Part shown: positions 24,770 through 37,328 of the stretch, in pieces
Layout of the letters: every line of letters begins with the position of its first letter
Position numbering within the stretch: position 1 is the first letter of the stretch
Assembly: GCA_036320915.1 (NCBI GenBank)
Contig: JAXBDG010000002.1
Span: 4,058,001 to 4,122,000, forward strand
Direction of reading: 5' to 3'
Source: Linnemannia elongata
Taxonomy: Eukaryota; Mortierellomycota; Mortierellomycetes; Mortierellales; Mortierellaceae
DNA: 64,000 nt
Made by a program: the position numbers and the translations under genes
The notes under the pieces: model-generated
The model's database searches: none
The model's input: the letters and a program-made list of their open reading frames with translations, nothing else
Told to the model about the DNA's origin: nothing

Positions 24770-26439
24770 TCTGTAGGTTGTTACTTTTTTTTGCGTTTTT
24801 TTTTTTTTTTTTTTTTTTGGGTGCGTGTGAAGAGAAAGAGGGGAGGAAGGCTACGAGTGAGAGAGGGAAGAAGGAGGAAGCGGACGAAAGGTAAGAAGAA
24901 AACAGCGAACAGAAGAAGAGTTGATGAAGAAAAGGGAAGGAAACAAAAGAAGAAAACAAAGTAGAAGTAGACGACCTATTAAACCAAAATAAAAAATATG
25001 GCGAACCTTGAACACAAACAAATCTTGCACCACATGAATCAGAAATGAGATATCAGGAAATGAGTACAAGACACAGACAGGGCAATCAATCCAATGGACA
25101 CCCTTCCTTCACTTTTCTTCATCCCCCCCCCTCCCCTTTTCCCTCCACTCGACTCTACTACGATAAACGTCAACTCTCCCACTTTTGTTTAGGTTTTCCT
25201 TTCCCTCCCTACTTTCCGTTTCCTTCCCTCCCTCATCTTCGCCCCCCCTCCCCCAGTTGAATCCCTAATATGGTCACAATGGGCGTTCACCTCCTTTCTT
25301 CTTCTCTCCAAAGAAGAAAAGGGCTGGTTGATAGTTTTGGGACACCATCGTTTTGTAGATGGAAAGGGAGTTAGCATACGTGATGCACTCCAAGAGAACA
25401 TCCAGAGCTATCCAGTACATACGGCAATCGAGCCCCTGTTTGTACTGTCAACCTGACGGTTTGTGTTGCGCTTGACCGCCAAATAAGGGATACAGGAAAC
25501 AAAATGCCAAGTCAGAGGGATTGGATCGAGAACTTTGGGTTGGGAGGAGAGAGAGGTAGTGGAAAATGAGGAGGGAAAAAAAGAGGAGGGAAAGTAGGAA
25601 AGTAGGAGGGGGGATGATGAGGAGTATGAGGAAGATGTTGGGGTTGACGCTCTTTGAGTCGCCTTGCGCGAGGGCTACAAAGGGGTGCAGGGAGGAAACC
25701 GTAGGCAAGAAAAAGTCGTCTTGTGACAAGAGTCAATGCCACAATAGGGATGGAGGAGTGTCCTTCGAGTAGGGGGATAAAACGAAAGGACGGGGGAAAA
25801 GAAAAAAGGAAAGGAAGCGAGAGGAAAGTGGGCGTCGAGCAAAGATTAGATGGAGGAGGGGTGAGCACAATGGCCAAGGACGAAGGATGAAGGAAAGGCT
25901 GGACAAAGGAAGGACAAAAGAAAGACAAAGGACAGAAAGGACCAAGGAAGAGGTCAAGAGACCCTATCTCTCCCTTTCCTAACGAAAAGCTATCCCTAAT
26001 TTTCTTTTTGTTTCCACCTACCTAACCGCGTGTTGAGGAAGGAAAGAAAGAGGAAAAAGGATGGGGATAGGGATGGAGACTAGGGATGGAGACTAGGGAT
26101 GGGCATACGGATATGAGCAAGCACAACATTATCAACAAACAGCATGTTCAAAGCAAGCCTGCATGTCGCGTGGTACGGGCTGCATCCTTTTGCACTTCTT
26201 CGTGTCCTGTTGGTAACAGACAAATAACAGACAAAATAACAGACAAAATGACAGACAAACAAATCAAAACAAACATGCACCACAGAAGCAAACAAATGAA
26301 CGGAGACGAGGCAATTGAGGATTAGGAGGGTATCGTTGGAGTACATTCTAAGAGGGATTAGTTCTCTAAAGTAAAGAAGTTATCTTCTGTCTGTCTATTC
26401 TAAATAAATAATTATAAAAAAAAGGAGCAAGCCGTTCCT
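24770..26439. other. Intergenic region, purine-rich, no gene seen
   Basis: It lies upstream of the protease start and downstream of the ThrE-like stop, both on the minus strand. It contains a T run just upstream of the protease ATG (about 24798-24819), long GA-rich tracts (25540-25960) and a small tandem repeat of a 14-base unit (GGATGGAGACTAGG) near 26070-26100. A few ACAGACAAA repeats lie at 26217-26255. No coding signal is visible. Confidence 0.5.
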
Positions 26440-29400
26440 TTAGAAGGTCATTTGGGCGGAGCGAGCTTTGCCCATGGGATAAACCACCAACGCAGAGGCA
26501 AACAACCCGACACTAATGGCAATCGCAGTAATGACCATCTGCAACGCAAAATTCACACCGCCTGCCATGTCGTCCGTAAACAATGCCAACGCGCTCTTCA
26601 GACCCAAACTTCCGGGGACCAAAAAGAAGACTGCACAGACGACTGCTTGGAAGGTGAGTTGGTGGGTAGCGCGTTGGTAGAGGTTTCCACAGAGTCCGAT
26701 GGCGAAGGAGGCAAGAGCTGAAGAGACCTCTGTCTTTGCGTGGCCCCAGGTCGATGACGAGTAGGAGACCATATAGCCGAGGATGGAAAGGATGGTGGCG
26801 AGGACCCATTGACGGGGGTGGGCTTTGAGCCAAATGTTGAGGGTGATTGCGAAGACGGGGACGAATAGAATGTTCCATTTGGGGTCCAAGGGGTTGGGGC
26901 AGACGGGGTCGACCTGAGGGCTGCTCGAATGGTCAAAGAGGTTCCAAAGTGAGGCGCCGATCGTCAGACCGTATCCGAGGAGGAGCGAGAAGATGATGGC
27001 GTAGAAGAGGCGGACGGATCCTGAAATCATGTGGCGCGAGCTCAACTCGAGAATCGAGCAGGTAATGGTGTAGCCGGGCAAGAGCATGACGATTCCGGCC
27101 CATTTGACGGAGCTCCTGCAGACGTTGTCGTGGAGTGCCTCGGCGACAAATGCGACAACGACCGACATGGTAATCTCGCAAATGTGTGCATAGCTGGGTA
27201 CTTTTTCAGAGAGCCAGGCCATCATACCCACAGTGCCTCCGATCAAGAACGAGACTCCTGCATCGACCCAGCCACCTTTAAAGAACATGGGCGCGGTACA
27301 GGCGGATGCCAGGGCGTACGAGAGGATGATAAGCCAGCGGGGCCAGAGGTCCTTCTCGGTATTGATCGCATCCAACTTCATGATTGCCTCCTCGACCGGC
27401 ATGGCGGAATGGGTGACCATCTTCAAGATCTGATGGACCTGCGCAAACTTGTACATGTTGAGTCCTGCAGAGACCTTGAGTAAGTGGGTCTCGGAAGTAT
27501 GGGTCTCGTAATCGGTAAAGGCAACAATCATAACGTTGGGCATGTAGACGCACTGCAGGTTGAGCTCCAGTGTCCTGGCAGTATGATCAACGGCGTCCTC
27601 GAGTCTGTGGGAGGGTGCTCCAAACTTGATCATTGCTCGGGCAAGGCGGAGGACATAATCCTGGCGCTGCAAGATATCCGCGACTGCAAAGGTGATGCGC
27701 ATCTTTTCCTCGGTCGAGAGTGAGTGCAGGGTGGAGCTGGCCGACATGTTGTAGTTGTTATCGTACGAGAACGATTCTCTGGGTGAGCCGTTGGGTGACT
27801 GGAGGGGCGACTGCATAGGCGAATGCATGGGTGAATGACCAGCCGCAAAGGATGGGGTCATAGTGCCATCGAACTGGAAGGAGTGTCGATTGTTGTTGGT
27901 TCCGTTGTTGTTAATACCGTTTCTGTTGGTGGCCTTGCTGAGGGAACCAATTCCTGTGGTCGATCCCTGGTTGTTGGTGTTGTTGTTAATGGCGGGCAAG
28001 GGAGGGTATGTGCCAAGGAAAGACCTCCTGGCGAGGTCCGTCGCTGAGTTGTTTGCCGATCGAGTGTAGAGTGCTGGGCGCTTCTTCTTTTCTTTGCGCG
28101 GCTTGTGTTCCTTGTGCGTATGGGCCTATGGAGTTTTCAATTGGGTCATTCATATATAATAGGTTAGTTGAATGACAAAGGTAAAGTATAACCCCGCGAG
28201 TGGACGGTTACCATGTCAGACTCCATTTCTGCCGAAAATAAAATGAAATTCCTCTTTTTCTCCTGGCGCTACACAGGTTTCATCGAAGGTTCGATGACGG
28301 CTCAATATTTAACACATCCTCTTGCCCATTGTCCCCTTGCAACCGTTGAATGCGTATGTACTGTACACTTGTCTCATCTTCTAGTCATCACCCTGCAATG
28401 AACAAAATAAGACATCAATGTTACCTTGTCGTGGGTTTGCTTGCCCTGCAGCTTCAGCAGGTTACTAAGAACTCCGGCCTTGGACGGCTGCACAGGTGGG
28501 CGAATGTACCCCATGTTGTAATGGACTTCGGGCACAGCTGCTGGTGTAGATGTTCCTTCGCGGTGGAAGAGCTTAGAGATCCTATTCTTCTTCTTCTTCT
28601 CCTTGTCCTTCTCCTTTTCCTTGTTGTCAGTCAGATCATGTGCTGCTGTAGTTGTTCCCTCAGTCTCGAAACGGTTGGCGAGCACCTTAGGTGTAAGTGA
28701 GATCCCGCTGTTGCTGTGGCTGTTGGAGTTGCTGTTGAAGGCCGAAAATCCTTTGTTCTTCTTGGTGTTGCTGCTGTCCCTCTTGGAAGACGACTCGGGG
28801 ATCGATCCTCTCATCATAATAGGCTCATCAAACTCGACACTGCCTTCTTCATTCTCGGGTGTCCCTGGTGCAGCGTTGCCTCGGCCCTCCTTCTCGATGA
28901 GGTTATTGAGCGCCGCCTCCAGAGTCATGACATGCTCTTCAGTCGAGTTGGATCCACCAGGGGTTGTAACGGTGATTTCGGGTTCATTGATCGTCAAATG
29001 GTCGGCCGAATACGACCGTCTCGCAACGGTAGCCTCAGGGACCAGGGTATTCTGTGACTGAGGTTCAGGGACCAGAATCGAAATGCTGGGTCTCGTCAGC
29101 TGCTGCTGCTGCTGCTGTAGATTAGAAGAAGAACTGGGCAGTGAACCAGGGTGGAGACGATGATGGCCAGAACGATGGAGGGCGGCGTTGATATAATAGT
29201 CCCGCAAGCCGTTGGGAGGGGTGCCTGGTGGAGAGTTGTTGGCACTCCTGGTTCCTGCAAGGCGGTGTACACTAGAGTTTCCACCGTAGTTGTAGATACT
29301 GTTGTTGCTCGAGTAGGTGCCGCTCATCCTGCTGGGTACTGGGGGATTGTATCTAGGGTTGTTGTGGGTGTTTGCGTTATTGGGATTGTTGGATTTAGAG

Positions 29401-29591
29401 GATGTTGTGATCGAGGGTGGGGTGCGAGTGGTATTAGAGGTAGTGGTGTTGGAGGAGGAGGAGGGGGGGTTGATGGCGATTGTGGGGGGTGCTACGATGG
29501 TGGTGTTGACGGCGAGGCTTGAGGATGCGTTGGAGGAGGACCTCGAGTCGCGGGGAGGGGTGTTATTAGGCGAATTCTTGTTGCTGCTCAT
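26440..29591 (-). CDS. ThrE/Prm10-family (DUF1212) membrane transporter with disordered N-terminus
   Basis: Two exons, 29591-28425 and 28125-26440, join in phase 0 to 950 residues. The ATG at 29591 is chosen because the frame upstream is only pyrimidine-encoded low complexity. Residues 1 to about 520 are disordered: Ser/Asn/Thr-rich, with a basic KHKPRKEKKKR patch just after the splice junction and an HSPMHSPMQSPLQSP repeat. From about 527 the conserved domain begins (FAVADILQRQDYVLRLARAM, then FGAPSHRLEDAV), which is the cytosolic hydrolase-like half of the ThrE family. About ten hydrophobic spans follow to the C-terminus (for example LLPGYTITCSILELSS and VYPMGKARSAQMTF at the end). Bacterial members export threonine and serine; fungal members such as Prm10 are poorly characterised, so the substrate is inference. 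The long N-terminus suggests regulation. Confidence 0.9.
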
Positions 29592-31536
29592 CGTTATGTA
29601 TGAATTTGTTGTAGAAACGGTTGACCGTGAATGGATATTAAGCGTGGTTCTAGTGGAATGTAAAGACAGTGGGCATATGTAATGAACGATGCAAAGAGGG
29701 AGAAGAGGGGTGAAGAGGGAAGTGAAGAAGTAAAGAGGTGAAGGGAAAGAGAGAAAGAAGAGAAAAAAGAGAGGAGAGAGTAGATAATCGAGGGCGAGAG
29801 TGAGAAAAAAAAAGCGGGGTCCGTTAAAAAAAAAAAAAAAAAAAAATGACAGAGAAGGGAAAGAAAAGAAGGTTGGCCTCGTTGTGTAAACAAGCAAAAC
29901 AAGAATGGACCGGTGGGAAAAAGTAATCGACAATCGAAAGGGAGGGCAAACAAGAAAAAAGGGAGAAGAGATGAGAAAAAGAGCCGTTTTGTATTTGTAC
30001 TTGAGCTCAACAACAATAAACGGCCACAAAAAAAATGGTTGGTTGTGTCACTAACACCGAAAGGGTTTTTTTTGGATATGTCTCTTAATCATTGCCCCTC
30101 CTTTGTGAGTGGAAGAGAAGGGTCTCTTGTATGGGCCCCCCAACGACAAGGAGGGCGCAATTCATTCCTTACTCATACATTCATTCCTTACTCATACATT
30201 CATTCATTCGCTACTGTACGTGGATTGAATCTTTTCTTTTTTCTTACTCCACTTTCATTAGCTTGCAATGCCAGCAACTCATATTATGAGTAACGACAGA
30301 GCCAGAAAGTGCTAGCGTCAAACGTTGCCCCACCCCATCATTGCTTCTCTTGTTATTTCGCAACAATTATGCACCTATGGTGCACCCTCCTGCCTCGAAG
30401 CAATGGCCGCAATGGAAAAACGATATCCGCAATCCGCAAGCGCAGAAACATTCGTTCGAGAAAGAATAAAATTTGCGTTTTGCGTTCTCATCTACAAAGG
30501 AGATTGAAAAGTAACGGTCCGCTTGAATCTCAACATAACCCGAAAGCCCTTTTTCTCTTCCAGTCCGAACACATTTGCCCAATGCTCCTTTTTTCTTACT
30601 CATCCCTTCTGCCCATTCCCTTTGTTCCATCCTTACACAAGCCCTTCACGCCTTATAGCCTCCCTTTCTTGTTCTAAACTTACATACATCTCAACAGCTC
30701 GTTTTAGGGCCCCGATATCTCTTTTCACTTCTCTCCGCCCATCTTATTTGCTAAAGAACCCTTTTTAGTCCCTGCCACCTCCCTTCTTAGACCTCATGGG
30801 AGTTTGTGTCCGACTGAACCAATAAACGGACGTTTGCATGACAGGCATCGGTGTTCCTTGTTGGGACGATGAGATTGGAGATCTGTAGATTGCCAGGCGG
30901 GGCGGGGTGTGGTTGTTTGTTTGTTTGTTTGTTGGCCAAGGCGTAGGATCTGCAACACGACAACTTGTGGATTGTTTTTTTGTTTGTTTGTTTGATAGGC
31001 AATAGTTTTTCTAGGTTCGCAACCTCGTTTTTTGTCTAGGGTTCATGACGATTGATAAAAAAAAACGAATAAGAATGACATATCGATGAGACTCTTGCAT
31101 TTCTTTTTTTTTTTTTTTTTTTTTCAATTCCCGGTGTTGGTGGTGTACGTATTCTGTAGAGCAGCCCATGGATAAGATGAAGTGGGCGCAAATCTATCGT
31201 CCGTCGTTGGGTGATGACTTCTTACTCTTTAACACCTTTTTGCATGAACGATGGATCGTTGTCTTTCCTGTCTATCCAGGAATGAATTAGTCCGTGTCCC
31301 TTCCCCCCCTCCCCCCCTCATCTACACATGTTGGGCGATCAAAACAAAGTGGACAGGGTGCCTGAGAAAAAAAAGATCGAAGTGAGGGAGAATAAGAGAG
31401 AGGGAAGGGGCACAGACCAAAATTAGAGACTTTCGGGCGTTGTGGATGCCAGACTAGGACTAGCCCTTTTGAAGAAGAAACAAAGATCCAAGCCACACGG
31501 AGTATTGAATACCGGGGAGGATTCATGATTCATGGG

Positions 31537-31590
31537 GCTTCAGGGGGATGTGTCCAATCAGGTAGGAATATGAGTGACATCCAATGGTAG
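31537..31590. repeat. Diverged dispersed repeat, copy A, with two CCAAT boxes
   Basis: It shares GCTTCAGGG, ATGTG, TCCAATCAGGTAG and GACATCCAATG in the same order with 33656-33723. Confidence 0.5.
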
Positions 31591-33655
31591 GAGTTGTGGG
31601 CCAAAAACATGTCAAAGGGTGAAACATCATAGAAAAGGATAGTGGATGAGGACGAGGAAGACATTCGGCCAATCGGTACCCAATGCATCGATTAGCATCT
31701 TGCACCATCCCTTTCTTGACTCTATGTTACTTTCAGTCAAGGGTGCCATCTATTTTGCCTTATCAGCAGAGTTGGTCATATAATGGATGTTAACCTGGTG
31801 TATCTTTATTGTCGCCCTCTTACCAGCAGTCGAAAGCAACTATTTATTTAAGAGAAGATATAAAAAACAATAAAGGATAGGGCACATAAAAGGAAGAAAG
31901 TGTCATTAATCTTCCTTTGGTCCCAGAGACCGGTGATTTCGATAGCTTGATCCGGTATGGCGACCCTCTCCTTTCTAACAGATCGAACCAGCGATAAGCC
32001 GTTTTGGTCAAGGGAAAGGCCTTTCTCCTATACACATTTGATAGTGAAGAGGACGATCGCCAATCGGTGTGCCTTCTCTACCATTTGTGCTTGAACCGAA
32101 GTTCGTTCGGGATTCCTTTACAGCGTTTAACAAATTCGTAGTCGATTCTTCCCCCTTTCTGTTGAAAGTTCACCTTGATCTCTCTGGTCCTGCTCGACGA
32201 TATCCCACATTTCATGATGCTTGCGTTTGGTTGACATGAACCGACGCATTTTCTTGCTGCCATATTGATAGGGTATTCCATGGCAGCTAAGGGGCTATGG
32301 GTAGCTAATGAACTCAAAGGTATCCACATCCTGTACTTTGTAATCGAAAGAGGGTTTGGTCGACTTCAATCTGCAGGGCTGTCAGGATGTCACCTGTAAT
32401 TGACTGGAGATGCTAGTCAATCTGATAAGCTTAAGGTGACTAATGTCTAGGCGTCTCAGTTTGTTGTTCCTTTGCGATACAGATGATCGTGAGGAACGCG
32501 AAAAATCGTGTTTATCTGAAAACCCTGTACTGGTCGTTCACTCTGAAAAGTACCATTGCCAGTGCTTTGTTGGATGAACACTATTTATTGGCTTTACTGG
32601 TAATCCTACGTGCCCTTCTGGTAGTCTGGCGCTATCGCGCATTCAGAGCGTGTTGACTTAAAATAGCCAGCATCCCACTCACTCTCCTGCCTAAGTCCCC
32701 GCGTCTTCGAGTTCATACTATTAAGGGGAGTAAATGAAGAGAGTGATTATGAGATACAGGACGCCTGCCTGCTCAGACACCGAGTGCATCAATAAGTTTC
32801 CTGAGAGACAACAAGATGTGAGGACGATTCTGGTCTCGCTAATGGTGATGGTGACCTCCTGCATCTGTGAATGCTCTGTTCGAATCAACAATGAAAAAAG
32901 TAATGTTAATGCCTCCTTGTGCACTCGATTTTGGTCCTTGGATCCTGCCCTTTCCTTCTTGAGAGCGTTCGTGGTATTGTCCTGCAGTTGGCTTGAGTTC
33001 ACTTTGTTGAAGGAATGAGGGAGCAAACAAAAGGCTCTGGGCTTGAGTTCTCGATGTCGTTTTCGTTCACTATGTGTTCGGTTTTGAATGGAATATATAA
33101 GTAGAGCAGAGTGAGGGAAGAGAGGAGGGGAAAGAAAAATGCGGGAGAGAGAAAAGGGAGGCGATAAACAAAGGCGGTAAAGCCAGGGTGTTTCAAAGGC
33201 GAAAGTCAGGAGAACGAGTCAAGCCAAATTTGCCAAAAATTGCACACGGATCCAACGTATGGATGGATTATGATGGTTACTCGTGGTTGTTTGCCTCCTT
33301 CGCCATGATCAGCCTATTGTCTGTTGTCCTGCCATGTGTGGTGTTTTTGCCTGGTGCCCCCTTCTCCCCATTCGCTTTCTTCACTGCGTGATGCGAACGA
33401 CAATTGCCAATGGCTTAACTCCATTAAGACGCAAGTCAAAGGACCACCTAATAGAAAATGGTATTGTTATAGCATACCCTAGAAGTAAGGTTCGTCCACC
33501 TACATGTTCACTCAGTTTTTTTTTATTCTTGTGCCATCGGATAAACACGACACCGTCTAAGGAAGAGAGGTGGGTTCTTTCTTCGGTCTCGAGTGAAAGC
33601 GAGTATGAAAGGGTCCAAGCCTCACAGACTGAAGAAAAGAGGGGCTCAGGGTTGT

Positions 33656-33723
33656 GCTTCAGGGATCAGGGGCAGATGTGCATCCAATCAGGTAGCGATC
33701 TGATAGGGACATCCAATGAGAGG
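33656..33723. repeat. Diverged dispersed repeat, copy B, with two CCAAT boxes
   Basis: Same ordered blocks as copy A with small insertions; both copies contain CCAATCA and CATCCAATG. A shared TCCAAGCC lies upstream of each copy. Confidence 0.5.
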
Positions 33724-34199
33724 GAAATGGCCTTTCAAGAACCACATATTAAAAAAAAATAAAAAAAAAAAAATGAGACACATCAAGGAGAAGTAGGAGA
33801 AGAAAAGCAGTACACTGAGCGAGAGAGAAAACGGATTCTCTTTGCTTCTTTGCCTTTGATTTCAATACTCCCATATCTTGTGCGGACACGTATTACATTG
33901 CTAATGCCGATCCGTCTGCTCTACCGGCTCGCCTATGTACTTTTTGACTTTATCCATGTGAAGCATGCAAGCAGGCAGCTAGTAATGAGAGTGAATGCAT
34001 ATGATATGATTGATATGCGTGGCAATGTACTCCACATTGCAGTGCGATCACCGTTGTCAACGGATAAAATAATAATAAAAACACAAGAGAAGAGTACATA
34101 TGAACAGGTTGTATGGGGCCGAGAACAAGAACGAGAGAAAGAGCAAGGGGGTGCAGTTCTCTCTCTTTAACGATGATGGTCCCTGAATCAATTCATTTT

Positions 34200-34262
34200 T
34201 GATCAGAAACTGAACACTAATAAATGATATAATATTTATCATTGATCATTGATCAGTGATCA
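34200..34262. repeat. TGATCA palindrome cluster with adjacent hairpin
   Basis: TGATCA occurs at 34200, 34243, 34250 and 34257, the last three at exact 7-base spacing. AATGATA (34223-34229) and TATCATT (34237-34243) form a perfect inverted repeat next to them. Confidence 0.7.
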
Positions 34263-34892
34263 TTTATAATTTGATACTTGAACGGGGTTCGGTGTTCGAA
34301 CAGTCTTTTTCACGCGTGCGCCGTACGTGTACATATGGATAAGTGTCCTACAGTCTCCCTTGCTTGTCTCTCTTTTGACTCCTTTTCTCGTCTGTCTCGG
34401 TGGATATTCATCTCGCCCTACTCCCTGCTCCCTGTCCTTTTACTTTCTCTGTGCCTTGCCTACTTACTTGGTTGTCCGTTGCGTATTTTTATTATTCGTC
34501 CATCTGACACTTCAATGCTTCTTTCACTTTTGCTTTTTCCTTTCTTTTTTTTTTTTTTTTTGACCTTCTTCTCTCTCTCTTACCCTTTCGGCTTCTCTCC
34601 ACTACCCATCAGTATCATTGTTCATTACTTCCCATCTCCATCCTTCTCGCTTCTCTCCCTTCACACAACCAATACCCCTGCCCCTTTCAAAAAGGCACAC
34701 CCCCCTGCTCCCCTTCCTCTTTAATGACCTCTCCCTAACGACTCCTCCTCCTCAGGCACTCATTCAATTGACCCATTCTCATTGTACATTACCACTTCAC
34801 CCATCCCAACTTTTCTCATTCACATTACATTCACTTTCCTCTCCTTGTAACATAAACACATTACCTTTCCGCATATCAATTCTCATTTCACC

Positions 34893-37328
34893 ATGTCGTC
34901 TAGTATGTCCTTGCCCTTCGTTCTTTATCACCTTCGCTTCAGTTACACCATCTTGTCGATCGGGCTAAAGAACAGTCTTAGGACCCTTGACCAAATTGGT
35001 ACTAACGAGTCCCTTTTCTACTGAACCTTCGTCACCTCTATATAGCCGATTGGAAACGTCAAAAGGTCCAAGACCATAAGTTTGACTTTATCGACGTGGA
35101 AGACTACCTCGATAACACTCTCTGGCGCAAATTCAAGTACTCGCTCGTCTTTGCGGTGGTCATCAAGGGCATCCTCATTTATTGTGCCGATTTATGGTAC
35201 GCGGGCGAGCGTTTGTTGTTCAAGGGACTAATCAATGGAACTTATGTCTTGTCGCTACAGACACACACAGCTAACACAGCAATATCCATGTCCTACCCTT
35301 CTCTTCATTATTGTTACAGGACGGCGGTGAACTTGCTTGTCTCAGGAACATGGTCGAACAACCTTGGTGTTGAACACAATCAAATTTCATTTAGTAAGTC
35401 GCACACAAAAAAGAAACTGAAACCATCTTTCAGAAAGAAGTACACATGGGCAAGAGAAGTACAAGGGTACCCTGTCCATGATATATGACGATGATGCATG
35501 CCCCCCCATTTTACCCGACGGCGTACCTTTTATTTCACTCACCCCCTTCTTCGCCCCAAATTAACCTTGTTGAACCTTCTTTGCTCTATGCTCTCCATCA
35601 CCTTTTCTCCCCCCTTCCCTTGCTTCACATATGTCAAATAGAAAACATCAATATTTCATTCGAGATTTACAAATGGATCTTTGCCGCATGTATCATCCTC
35701 TCCTTCATCCTCCTAGCCTGGGACATGAAGAAAGCCGTCGCCATCATCAACAGCCGCGACATCTCCTATGCCTTTACTTCCATGATCGCCTATCGCTACT
35801 ATGCCATCAAGTCCTATGCCCATTTCTGCCTCTTTGAACAAATCCATAATTCCAAGAAGCAGATTGATGAGATTGCCTTCTTTTGTTTCTTTACCTTCCG
35901 AGGTAATACATCTTTCTTTTTTTGTGCGTATTGAGAACGAATGCGTTGTGAAGGGTATCGTTGACTGAACTCTTGTCTCACATACCTTTATCCCTCCTTC
36001 CCTCATAAACAGGATGGAAGAGACTAATGTTTGCGGATGGACCAAGACAGGTCATCAACGGTATCATCCTCATCACAGTCGCCAACAAGAACAGGGACAA
36101 GAACGGAAACCTCAATCCAGAGATCTGGTCCTATGGCTTCGGTCTTATGCCTACTATCACCATGGGCCTCATGACGTTCACTTTGACACTTTGGGTCATC
36201 TCGGTGCTTATGATGCTCTCGGCCGTGATTTTGTATATCCCTCTCGTCATCCATATCCAGGGCAACTTGAAGGAGTTTTGCTGCCACAAGATTGACAAAC
36301 GGTAACCCCTTCACACATTTATCTGCAAGTGTCTATGACTCCTATGTCTCTGCCAACAACACGGATTCTAATCATGAACCCGCTTCTTTTGTTGAAATAG
36401 AATTGACGAGATTGTAAAGAAGAAGGCTAAAGCACGCGCGGCAGAGGCAACCATGAACGCCAAAACCGGCAAGGGTGGCGAAACACCCCTCCAGAAACCA
36501 ACCCTGCCCAACATCGCCTTCATCGAAGAAGGTCGTGGACGCGCATCTCCCACACCTCCTCCTGCCGCTCTCCCCAAACCCAGAATTGCAGCACCTTCTC
36601 CTGCAGCTTCGCCTTATATGAACCCTGCCTCGACTACTTCTTCCCCAGCCCTTCCTTGGAAGAAGTTACCTGCTGCGGCTGCCAACGACCCTTATCGCCA
36701 CCAACAACACCCGCCGCGGTCTTTTTCACCAGCACCTGGAGCCAGGTCGTTTACCCCCAACTCAGAAGACGACGCTGAAAGCAAACCACTGAGGCAAGAT
36801 AACTACCAACAAGCATACCATAACAGGAACCTCCAACGCCAACACGACCCTCGGTTCGACAACTCTGATGCCAGGAGTGAAGTCGGTAGTGTTGTTTCGT
36901 CGCACTACCCGCAACACCAGCCCAAGCCCCAGTTCTTTAACGCGCACATGAGGCAGGGGTCGGATGTGAGTTCTGTCTTGAGCGGGTCGAACCAAGGAAG
37001 TGTCGTCAACGGTGGATATAATCTTTATGGACATGGTCAGCAGCGGCCACAAGTAAAACCTCACCCCTTGCAGCAAGGACAAGTCGCCCACAACAATAAT
37101 AGAGGCCCCTATACCGATTCTGTAATGATGTCTGACCTTGGACAAAACCAGCAGCGTAATCCTTATGGCGGTGGAGGGGGATACCCAATGCAAGGACGTG
37201 TTACTGGCCTGGGTGGTGGCGTCGGTCATAATTCAGGAAATGGAAGTGTAGTCGGTGGGGGGAGTGTCGTTAGTAGTGGCCACAGCTATGGGCGACCAAA
37301 CCATGGCGGTGGTGGACGGCAGTATTAA
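34893..37328 (+). CDS. KCH1: Kch1-like fungal potassium channel/transporter
   Basis: Six exons are inferred: 34893-34902, 35046-35196, 35320-35393, 35642-35902, 36013-36301 and 36401-37328. They join to exactly 570 codons plus stop. The conserved N-terminal half matches the fungal KCH family: HKFDFIDVEDY, a first membrane span (KYSLVFAVVIKGILIYCADLW), ISFEIYKWIFAACIILSFIL, SYAFTSMIAYRYYAIKSYAHFC, FFTFRGWKRLMFADGPRQVING and two further spans around 36150-36270. Intron 2 uses donor GTACGC at 35197; this choice restores the family's uninterrupted CADLWTAVNLL reading, whereas reading through would insert foreign sequence. KCH proteins mediate low-affinity K+ influx at the plasma membrane. The C-terminal 300 residues are disordered (Pro, Gln, Gly-rich, ending in Gly runs), longer than the membrane part needs, and may carry regulatory sites. 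Confidence 0.88.

Larger units (their letters stand above)
29592..34892. other. 5.3 kb divergent intergenic region with dispersed repeats and palindromes
   Basis: It separates two divergently transcribed membrane-protein genes. No supportable gene was found. It holds a 21-base A run (29826-29846), two diverged copies of a CCAAT-containing sequence (31537-31590 and 33656-33723) and a TGATCA cluster (34200-34262). Short minus-strand frames at 31844-32329 are moderately complex and could be a gene relic, but I cannot assign them. The last 500 bases are pyrimidine-rich and lead into the potassium channel gene. Confidence 0.45.

Noticed and set aside
29592..30029. N-terminal extension of the ThrE-like gene to 30029
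   Set aside because: The extension is encoded by a T/C-rich leader with a homopolymer (a Phe run). MSSNKNSPNN at 29591 is a better start.
35197..35319. Read-through coding of the KCH1 intron
   Set aside because: The interval is in frame and 123 nt long (a multiple of 3), but removing it restores the family's continuous CADLWTAVNLL segment, so it is treated as an intron. Retention would add 41 residues.
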